A stretch of DNA of 64,000 nt from assembly GCF_017875325.1 (NCBI RefSeq), contig NZ_JAGGMN010000001.1, positions 1,756,140 to 1,820,139 of the forward strand, in the 5' to 3' direction. Every line of letters begins with the position of its first letter. Position 1 is the stretch's first letter. A program made the position numbers and the translations under genes. Origin of the DNA: Methanofollis sp. W23. GTDB lineage: Archaea > Halobacteriota > Methanomicrobia > Methanomicrobiales > Methanofollaceae. A model generated the notes under the pieces. That model had not been told where the DNA came from, ran no database searches, and was given only the letters and a program-made list of their open reading frames with translations. This document shows positions 8,291 to 16,500 of this stretch, one piece after another.

Positions 8291-9499
8291 ATGCGAAGCC
8301 TGGACGACTATCATGGGATCGTGAGCGACCGGCAGATCTACGAGATCTACCAGAAGGCCAGAGGCCTGACCGGCAAACATGTCCTCTGCATCAACTCGAC
8401 CTACCAGGGGGGAGGGGTGGCCGAACTCCTCTCCTCGATGGTCCCGCTCATGAACGACCTCGGCGTCGATATGGGGTGGCGGATCCTGCATGGCAACCCC
8501 GACTTCTTCACCATCACCAAGAAGTTCCACAATGCCCTGCAGGGTGCCGAGGTGAACCTCACCGAGATGAAGAAGAGCCTGTACGTCAGGGCAAGCGAGG
8601 ACTTCAAGGTCTATACCCATATCGACCACGACTGCGTCATCATCCACGACCCCCAGCCTCTCCCTCTTGTCAGGTGCTGCCGGAAATTGCAGCCCTGGAT
8701 CTGGCGCTGCCACCTCGACCTCACCAACCCGAACAAAGAACTCTGGGACTATCTCAAGCAGTACCTGCTGAGATATGACCTGATGCTCGTCTCCAACACG
8801 CGGTATCTCAGAGAGGACCTTCCTGTGGAGCAGCAGGTGATCCACCCGGCCCTCGACCCGCTTTCCCCAAAGAACATCGAGATCCCCCAGGACCTGGCCG
8901 AGCGCTACCTCGAAAAATTCGGCATCCCGACCGACAAACCTCTCATCACCCAGATCTCGCGGTTCGATACCTGGAAAGACCCCGAGGGCGTCCTGGAGGT
9001 CTATCAGGAGGTCGAGAAGGAGGTGGACTGCCGGCTTGTCCTCTGTGGGAGCATGGCGGCCGACGACCCGGAGGGGCAGGAGATCTTCGAGCGGGTGGAG
9101 CGCAAGGCGACGGAGCTCAGCACCAACGGCGACGTCATCGTCATCAACAGCGAGAACAACATCCTGGTCAACGCCCTCCAGCGGGCCTCGGACGTGGTGG
9201 TGCAGAAGTCGCTGCGCGAGGGGTTCGGGCTCACGGTCACCGAGGCGCTCTGGAAGGGGCGCCCGGTCGTCGCCTCGGCGGTAGGAGGCATCGGTCTCCA
9301 GATCACCGACGGCGAGAACGGGTTCCTGGTCGACCCTGAGGATATCTCGGGGTGCGCCGACCGCGTGGTCCAGGTGCTGCAGGACGAGGGTCTGGCCAAG
9401 CGTCTGGGGAAGAACGCGAGGAGGACGGTGAAGGAGAAGTTCCTGATCACGCGGCTGCTCGGCGACTGGCTTGATGTGCTGAATGATGTGATCTTGTGA
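8291..9499 (+). CDS. TreT-like trehalose glycosyltransferring synthase / GT4 glycosyltransferase
   Basis: A 402-residue cytoplasmic glycosyltransferase. INSTYQGGGVAELLSSMVPL near the start, WRILHGNPDFFTITKKFHNA, HDPQPLPLV and RCHLDLTNPN are the pattern of archaeal TreT (nucleotide-sugar plus glucose to trehalose). The C-terminal Rossmann half has the donor-binding EGFGLTVTEALWKGRPVVAS. It lies 51 nt after the trehalose-phosphate synthase/phosphatase gene, so the cell may have two routes to trehalose, or this enzyme may make or break a related disaccharide; acceptor choice cannot be read from sequence. GGGGGAGAC before the ATG supports the start. Confidence 0.85.
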   Translation: MRSLDDYHGIVSDRQIYEIYQKARGLTGKHVLCINSTYQGGGVAELLSSMVPLMNDLGVDMGWRILHGNPDFFTITKKFHNALQGAEVNLTEMKKSLYVRASEDFKVYTHIDHDCVIIHDPQPLPLVRCCRKLQPWIWRCHLDLTNPNKELWDYLKQYLLRYDLMLVSNTRYLREDLPVEQQVIHPALDPLSPKNIEIPQDLAERYLEKFGIPTDKPLITQISRFDTWKDPEGVLEVYQEVEKEVDCRLVLCGSMAADDPEGQEIFERVERKATELSTNGDVIVINSENNILVNALQRASDVVVQKSLREGFGLTVTEALWKGRPVVASAVGGIGLQITDGENGFLVDPEDISGCADRVVQVLQDEGLAKRLGKNARRTVKEKFLITRLLGDWLDVLNDVIL

Positions 9500-9504
9500 A
9501 GAGG

Positions 9505-9674
9505 GGCTCTGTAGAACTGCTCATGAAGCGGAAGCACACCTCAAGCATATGGGATGAAAATTTCTCGTCGCTTGCGCTCTCTCTTTTCAAGACTGAAGAG
9601 TCGATGAAGGCCTTGTTCCATCGCCGTCCCCGCCTATCCTCATCGTGGGGGGTCCGGGGGTGTTCTCGAAGATC
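9505..9674. mobile_element. left fragment of a type B intergenic element, interrupted by a MITE
   Basis: Begins 5 bp after the stop codon of the glycosyltransferase with GGCTCTGTAGAACTGCTC and contains GGGATGAAAATTTCTCGTCG, typical of the type B element in reverse orientation (compare 38440-38470). It stops at the left end of the complete type A copy at 9675. Confidence 0.65.
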
Positions 9675-9907
9675 GGCTCTGTAGAAATCCTCTTGATGAA
9701 TCTCTCTGGCGGGGGGCTTGGCCGCCCCCCGAACCCCCCGCGCCACGACAGGTCGAGGACGGCAGCACCCTCTTTATGGTCATCTATTCTGCCTTCCCGA
9801 CCCTATCGTGGTCCCAGGGGTCCGGGGGCAGAGCCCCCGGCCAAAGGGGTAGGAAGGTGGGTGGCACACGTCTCCCCCACACAAGAGGTGAGGGTTTCTA
9901 CAGAGCC
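9675..9907. mobile_element. MITE-like element, type A, complete (233 bp), nested in another copy
   Basis: Left end GGCTCTGTAGAAATCCTC (9675-9692), right end GAGGGTTTCTACAGAGCC (9890-9907). Flanks CGAAGATC and CAAAGATC agree in 7 of 8 bases, a target duplication. The length equals the copy at 5203 but the interior is inverted relative to it. It sits inside repeat-derived sequence, showing successive rounds of insertion. Confidence 0.88.
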
Positions 9908-10195
9908 CAAAGATCAAAGATCCACAGAAGATCGAAGATCTTCCTATCATCAGGAATCTTCGATTCTCTCTGTTCTCAAGCTCCTTCCAGTCGCATCCCC
10001 CGGATCCCCGGAATGAAGATAGGGCAGGGAAGGCAGAGAGTCTGATTGTTCAGAAGGCGGTTTTGTTCTCCGCATGTCAGGTATGAGAGAAATCTGTCTG
10101 TTCAAGTTCTCATCCATACCTCCAGAATTGAACGTCCGGATCATTTCCCATCCCGTATGCGTGAACCCAGGGTTCATGCTCGATTTTACAGATCC
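9908..10195. repeat. remnant of a type B element
   Basis: TTTCCCATCCCGTATGCGTG, then AACCCAGGGTTCATGCTCG and GATTTTACAGATCC at 10148-10195, is the right end of the type B element (compare 60290-60346). No gene seen in the 280 bp before it. Confidence 0.6.
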
Positions 10196-10216
10196 AAAAA
10201 AAGAAAAAAAAGAAAA
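10196..10216 (-). terminator. poly-T terminator of the exported-protein operon (minus strand)
   Basis: A-rich on the plus strand (AAAAAAAGAAAAAAAAGAAAA), so the minus-strand transcript ends in long U tracts just past the stop at 10217. Confidence 0.6.
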
Positions 10217-13200
10217 TTAGTGTTTCCTTGCCAGGAGGGCGGCGGCACCGGCCGCGACAAGGGCCGGCCAGAGCGGCAACGGGGCCTTCTGGGTCGGCGT
10301 CTGCGCCGGCGTGGCCGTCTCTTCTGGTTCGGTCACGGTGACGGTCTGGGTGACCGTCGGGGTGACGTTCTCCTCTGCCCCATGGGCGGCCGACGCGGTC
10401 GTGCCGACCGCGATGGCGAAGGTCGAGAAGCCGTCGGTCTCGGCGGAGAAGAGGGCCTGCCCGTATTCCTCGCCAAGTACGGTCGTCTTGAGCGTCTCCC
10501 AGGCGGTGCCGTCATACCTCAGCATGACAACGTCCTCTGCCGTGCACTCATGCTCCTTGAGCCATGAGGTCGGGACACCGAAGTGCATGGTGACGTCCTT
10601 CACACGCTCTGCAGGCACGTGACGGAGCGAGGCCTCCATACAGGCATAGACCTCGCCTTCATACTCCGCCGGCATCGAAGCCCTCTCGATGATGACCATC
10701 AGGTCGCCGACCGCCTCGTCGGCGGTCAGCGCCACCTCGGTGACCGGCATATTGCCGTTCATCGTGAGGGTGACATTCTCCCCTGCTTCGAGGGTGCCTG
10801 CGGTACCCACTGAGGTGCTGGACCGGCCGCCGCCTCCATTCGAGGAGGAGACAGGGGCTGAGGTCGGTTCAGGAGTCGTGGGCTCGGGAGTCGGTTCAGG
10901 AGTCGTGGGCTCGGGAGTCGGTTCAGGAGTCGTGGGCTCGGGAGTCGGTTCAGGAGTCGTAGGCTCAGGAGTCGGCGTGACCGGTATCGCAGAGACCGCC
11001 ACAAGCCCGAACTCGCAGAAACCCTCAGGCGAGACGGCGGCAAAGGTGGTCATGCCGCCTTCGGTCCCCTGGACATGCGTCTGGAGGAAGGCCGTAGTCC
11101 CATCGTCCCCATAGCGTACGATCGTGACATTCTCCGCACCGCCGTGCGCCTCCACCCATGCGGTCGGGGCGCGTATCAGCACCGTGGCGCTGGTGATCTC
11201 CTCCCCGTCGGTGAGTCCAGTGGTCTGGACCTGGAGGGCGGCGGCAAGGGCATCGATCGTCAACCCATTCTCTGCAGCCGCATCCTCGAAGCCCTTCATC
11301 GCGTCGCCGCTGGCCCTGATCCTCAGGGCCGTGGTGACCGCCGCGCCTTCTGGCATACTGTCGAGGTCTGCCATGACCGAGCCATGGACCTCGCCGGTCT
11401 CGTCTGACCTGACCGCAAGCGACCTGGTCTGGAGGAGGATGCTCTCAACAGTAGCGTTGATGACGCCGTCTTCCTCGGTCACCTCTCCTGCGGTCCCGAT
11501 GATCAGGTCAAAGGATCCCTGGTGAAGCGTGATACCCTTCCTGTCCTCAGAAATCTGGACATCTCCAGAGGCCTCGACCGAGACATTCTCACCATCGAAG
11601 GTGCATCCCGGCACGTCAAGGTTCACCTTCTCGACCTGCTCGGTCTCGCCGGCCGGAGTGACCTTGACACTGCTCGTGTTCGCCCTGGTGGTGACCAGGT
11701 CGCCGCCGTCGGCATCGATCTGCCGCACGGCGATCTGGAGATCTGAAGACCCACCGATGAGGGCTTTCACCCTCACCGTGCCGAGCACGACGTCCTCGTC
11801 GCCTGCACGGACAGCGTCCTCCAGGTCGACCGCCCGCATCATAAGACCGCCGTCGGTCTCGCGCGAGAGGTTGAGCGTCGCCCAGGCCGGGAAGGAAGCG
11901 CCGGTGACGGTGGCGATCTCAGGGTCGGCGACCGAGACGTCCATCTCATAGCCGGCAAGCCCCCATGGGGCGCGGCTCATCGTGATGGCAACCTCGGTCT
12001 CGTCGCCCGAATTCAGGGAGGCCTGGTCGGTGCTGAACGAGAGCTTCGGCTCCTCGTAGACCGTGTAGGCCTTCAGGCAGACATTGGTGTTGGGAGCGTT
12101 GACAGTGAGGTCTTCCCACTCAACCCCGTCAGCGCTGATATAACTCTCGCCTGCCGACGCCTCTGCGCCGGTCGAGAACCCTGCGATCGGTCGCTCGACC
12201 GCCAGGGGCTGGTAGTAGTTCGGCGTCGTGAGTTTCATGACCACCGAGAATGTCTGGCCAGGCACCAGGGGCACCGGCGTCGTGAGCGGGTGGGTGTGGT
12301 AGCCAGGCAGGACCTGGGTGCCTGAGATGGTCGTCACCGGACCGTCTGCCGAGATGGGGCCGTCGGTCGGGTCGACATAGACCGAGACCTCGTAGGCGGC
12401 GTTCGGCGCCGGGGTGAAGAACCCGACCGCCCCAAGGCTGTTGCCCGAGGTGGCGGTGAAGACGTTGGCGGCGTACGCCGTCTCGCTCCCAAGCCCGAGT
12501 GCCGAAGTCCATCCCAGCGGGTCGTGGTAGTAGACGTCGCGGTAGTTGTCGGTATCTTCTGCCGTGAAGACCGCCTTGCAGCCGCGGTCGGCGTCATAGT
12601 ACGACTGGTAGAAGTAGCCGTCGTCGCCCCAGTCAGCGTTCCATGAGTTCCTCACGATGAACGCACCGTCACCCGGTGGGGTGAAGGTGAAGTTGTCCTT
12701 GCTGTAGGTATCGTCCCAGCCCACGATCAGGACGGCGTGGCCGCCGCCGACGAGCCAGGGGTCATAGTAACTTGCATGCTCTTCGTCGTAGAACCCGTTC
12801 GACCAGTACATCGAGGAGTAGACCCCGCCGTGCTCCTTGACCGCCTGCTTGATCAGGGTGACATTGGCACGCTCGGTCCGCTTGGGGAGGAAGTCCACGT
12901 CCTGGACATGCTTCTGGACAGTGAGGCCGGTGGGGGAGACGCCCGAGGCCTCGCGGTAGGGATCGTCGGACTCGTTCACCGGGCCAGACCAGCGGGAGAA
13001 GTAGGCGGTGGCCATGTAGGCGTTCCCACCCTCTTTGTAGGTATAGTCCAGACCATGGGTGTTTTTCAGGTTGTTCTCAGAGAAGTCCCAGACCTCGCCT
13101 GGGAGGAGGGTGGACTCAAGGGAGCCCATGGCCGCAAACGACCAGCAACTCCCGCAGTGGCCCTGGTCCTTCACCGAACCGACGCGGCCTTCGTCGCGGA

Positions 13201-13540
13201 GGTCGTAACGGCTCTCCGAGGGGGCGGGATTGAAGGCCGAGGTGGTCTGCACCTCGCTCTCTTCAGGCCAGGCAACGGTCACCGGCGAGGGGATCTCGCC
13301 GCAGAGTGCGTCGGTGGGGTCGCCTTCTTCGATCGGGGCGGCGGCCGACATCATCATGCGTTCGGTCGGGGCCTCTTTCTCCTCAAGATATTGTACAAAC
13401 TCAGGGTTGAGCGGTGCCTCGGTCACCTCCAGTGCGGAGGCCGCCGGGGCCGCGACCCAGAGAAGGAGACAGGCGCAGAGGAATGCGCCTGCCAGACCTT
13501 TCAGTATGTTGAAATTCATGTCTCCAGCCACCTGTCTCAT
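10217..13540 (-). CDS. exported papain-family (C1A) cysteine peptidase with cohesin-like and PGF-pre-PGF domains
   Basis: A 1107-residue surface protein. After a signal peptide (to about residue 37) comes a papain domain with oxyanion Q126, catalytic C132 in GHCGSCWSF, H268 in GGGHAVLIVGW and N298 in VRNSWN. A beta-rich region follows, then a cohesin-like domain (about 500-620, starting KLSFSTDQASLNSGDETEVA). A proline linker of 9-residue TPEPTPEPT-type repeats (about 857-892) precedes a PGF-pre-PGF-like domain (about 920-1055) and a C-terminal hydrophobic helix with ARKH tail, the layout of proteins anchored by archaeosortase-type processing. The first ATG overlaps the stop of the upstream gene; M8 (13519), preceded by AGGTGG at good spacing, may be the true start. 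Confidence 0.9.
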   Translation of the reverse strand: MRQVAGDMNFNILKGLAGAFLCACLLLWVAAPAASALEVTEAPLNPEFVQYLEEKEAPTERMMMSAAAPIEEGDPTDALCGEIPSPVTVAWPEESEVQTTSAFNPAPSESRYDLRDEGRVGSVKDQGHCGSCWSFAAMGSLESTLLPGEVWDFSENNLKNTHGLDYTYKEGGNAYMATAYFSRWSGPVNESDDPYREASGVSPTGLTVQKHVQDVDFLPKRTERANVTLIKQAVKEHGGVYSSMYWSNGFYDEEHASYYDPWLVGGGHAVLIVGWDDTYSKDNFTFTPPGDGAFIVRNSWNADWGDDGYFYQSYYDADRGCKAVFTAEDTDNYRDVYYHDPLGWTSALGLGSETAYAANVFTATSGNSLGAVGFFTPAPNAAYEVSVYVDPTDGPISADGPVTTISGTQVLPGYHTHPLTTPVPLVPGQTFSVVMKLTTPNYYQPLAVERPIAGFSTGAEASAGESYISADGVEWEDLTVNAPNTNVCLKAYTVYEEPKLSFSTDQASLNSGDETEVAITMSRAPWGLAGYEMDVSVADPEIATVTGASFPAWATLNLSRETDGGLMMRAVDLEDAVRAGDEDVVLGTVRVKALIGGSSDLQIAVRQIDADGGDLVTTRANTSSVKVTPAGETEQVEKVNLDVPGCTFDGENVSVEASGDVQISEDRKGITLHQGSFDLIIGTAGEVTEEDGVINATVESILLQTRSLAVRSDETGEVHGSVMADLDSMPEGAAVTTALRIRASGDAMKGFEDAAAENGLTIDALAAALQVQTTGLTDGEEITSATVLIRAPTAWVEAHGGAENVTIVRYGDDGTTAFLQTHVQGTEGGMTTFAAVSPEGFCEFGLVAVSAIPVTPTPEPTTPEPTPEPTTPEPTPEPTTPEPTPEPTTPEPTSAPVSSSNGGGGRSSTSVGTAGTLEAGENVTLTMNGNMPVTEVALTADEAVGDLMVIIERASMPAEYEGEVYACMEASLRHVPAERVKDVTMHFGVPTSWLKEHECTAEDVVMLRYDGTAWETLKTTVLGEEYGQALFSAETDGFSTFAIAVGTTASAAHGAEENVTPTVTQTVTVTEPEETATPAQTPTQKAPLPLWPALVAAGAAALLARKH
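10866..10973 (-). repeat. 27-bp tandem repeat, 4 copies, in the peptidase linker
   Basis: GGTTCAGGAGTCGTGGGCTC recurs at 10866, 10893, 10920 and 10947, a period of 27 bp coding nine residues of Thr/Pro/Glu linker per unit. The first copies are almost identical, so the number is likely to vary between strains. Confidence 0.85.
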
Positions 13541-16500
13541 ATGGTGTCGGTCTCCATGGCGCGGTAGACCGTCACGACGTCGTCGAAGTCGGTCCGGCCG
13601 TTGCCATTGTAGTCAAAGACCCGCGGGTTCTTCTGCGAGAAGATGCTCTCGAAGTGTTCGAAGTAGACCCTGACATCGTCGGTGTCCAGGGTACCGTCGC
13701 CGTTCACGTCCTCGAAGAGGCCGTCGCCGTCACGGTCGCCAGGGTTGTAGGTGCACCCAGGGAAGGGCGAAAGTCCGACGACGTCGATGGCGCCCGGCTT
13801 ACAGACCACGGCGGTCTCTTCACCGGCGTCGGTATAGATGACGACCTCGCTGGCCTCTATCCCGCTCATACCGTCGGTGAGGCCCTTGACCTTCAGGGTG
13901 GCGAGGACGACGTTCTCCGCGCCCGCCTCGACGGTGTTGCCGTCGTCGGTCGCGTCGAAGGTGATGGTGGTGCCGGGCACGCCTGACCACCCGGATGCGC
14001 CCGCCAGGAAGGCAAAGTCAACGCCGGTGATCAGGGCGTTCGTGCCCTCAAGGCTGACCGTGAGGCTGACATTCTTCAGGCCGTCAGGGAGATGGTCGGC
14101 GACGATGGCGACCTCACGCTCGGTGCCGGCGGCGACCGTCGCCGTGGCCGGCGCAAACGAGATCACCGGGGCGATGTTGGTGAGGGTGACATTGTCGAGC
14201 CATCCGCAGTCCTCGCCCGCGGCATCGTCGTATGAACGCTTCTCGTACATCCACCGCAGGGTGTGCTCGCCCTTCGCCAGGGTGTACTTCGCGGGCTGCA
14301 GACCCTCGCCGGTGCCGGCGATCTCGTCCTGCACTTCGCCATCGATGGAGAAGGAAAGGGTGTCTGAAAACTTCATCGAGAAGCCCTCATAGGAAGAGAT
14401 CCCCCAGTCGAAGGTGAGGTTCTTGGGACCGGTGACCGTGGTCTCGATCCAGGTCTGCTGGTTGCGGTCGATCGCGCCGCTCTGTCCACCGCTCCCGCCG
14501 GTGAAGGATTTGTTCAGCTGGACAAACCATGGGGCGTCGCCGCCGGTCGTCCAGACGAGGTCTTCGGCGTCGAGGGCCTCTTCGAAGATCGGGGTGACGG
14601 TGATGTAGCCGTTCTTGACCTCGATCTGGCCTTCAGGGGCGGTGTCCTTCTGCACGATGAGGGTGACATTGTAGACGCCTGGCGTGGTGTAGGTGTGCGT
14701 CTGGTTCCTGCCGACCGCCGACTCCTTGTCGCCGAAGTCCCAGGCCCAGTGGGTCGGGTTCCCGGTCGAATATCCGGTGAAGTCCACGGTGAGCGGGACC
14801 TCGCCCCAGGTGACGTTGCCGACGAAGTCGGTGTCGTCGATCCTGGTGAAGGTGACATTGTCGACCCAGCCGCAGTCCTCCATCATACCCTCACCAGAAC
14901 CCTTCTCATACACCCACCTGACGGCGTGCGTGCCGAACCCCAGCCTGTACTCTTCCTCGGACCAGTTCTTGGGGAAACTGCAGATTTTCTTCTCCTCTTC
15001 ACCGTCAATGAGGAACCTCAGGTAGTCGTAACTGGGTTCAGAGGAGACATTCCAGGCAAAGGTGAGGTAGCCGGGCCCGGTGATGTTCGCCTGGAGCCAG
15101 GACTCCTGGTTGCTGCCGATGACACCGCTCCGTGCCGAGGTGGTGCCGGTGTGGACGCAGTCGACGTCGACGAACCATGGGGCGTTGCCGCCGGTGGTCC
15201 ACTCGAGGTCAGGGGCCTCGACGGCCTCTGGGAGGGTGGCGAAGGGGACAACCGCAATAGTCTGCGTCGTGCTGCTGGTGCCGGCGTCGTTGGTGACCGT
15301 CAGGCTGACCGGATACTCCCCGACCTCCTCGTAGGTGTGGGTCGGGTGCCGCTCGTCAGAGGTCGCACCGTCGCCGAAGTCCCAGGACCATGCGGTCGGG
15401 CACCCTGCAGAGGTGTCGTTGAACTGCACCGTCGCCGGGGCCATCGCCCGCGTCACATTGACCTCGAAGGCGGCCGTCGGCTTGATGGCGCCTTCGGTGT
15501 AGGTGACATTGTCGAGGTGACCGCAGTCGCCCTCTCCATACCGGTGTTCGTTGGTGTAGGTCCACCTGAGGGCGTGTTCGCCGGGCGGAACCTCGTAGTA
15601 GACGCCAGGCCAGTACTTGCCCTCCTGGGTCCCCTTGATATGAGACACATCGGTCCCGTCGGCCGAGAAATTCAGGAGTCCGCTGTAGATAAAGGCCGTG
15701 GCATTGATGTTCCAGTTGAAGGTGAGCACGCCAGGACCTTTGACCGTGGCCTCGATCCAGGTGGCGTTGTCTTCTGAAGAGATGACGCCGCTCCTCACGG
15801 AACTCCCGCCTGTCAGGGCGCAGTAGAGGTCGGTGAACCAGTCGGCGTCGCCGCCGGTCGTCCAGGTAAGGCCAGGGGCCTCGACGGCCTCGCCGAGCGA
15901 GATGGGCTCGACGACCTTCACCGTCTTTGTCACGGTGTCGGTGCCAAAGACGTCATTCCCGTCGGCATCTCTGCCAGCGATGTTGGTGACCGTCAGACTG
16001 ACCTGATACTCGCCGGTATTCTCATAGACATGGACCGGCCGCTCGGCCGCACTCGGCGCCGAACCGTCGCCAAAGTCCCACTCCCATTTTATTGGGTATC
16101 CAGTGGAGTTGTCGGCAAACTGCACGGCCAGGGGCGCCATGCCGCGGTACTCGGTCACATTGGTGACGAAGTCCGCGACCGGGTCGCCGCCGCCGTAGGT
16201 GTAGGTGACATTGTCGAGCCACCCGCCGTTCTCCTCGGACTCGGTCATGAACGTGGAGTAGGCCCAGGTGAGGGCGTGGGTGCCGTGGCCGATGTGGTAG
16301 GTCTCATGGCGCCAATCCCTGTCGTGCTGGATCTTCTCATAGAGGTCGTCGTACTGGTCGGCGTCGTCGACCACGAACTCCATCTTGCCCATCGGCATCC
16401 CGGAGACCCTGCCCGGGTTCACCTTCCAGTCAAAGGAAAGGATACAGGGACCGTCGACGCTGGTCCTGACCCAGGAGTTCTCACCATATTCCAGCGCACC

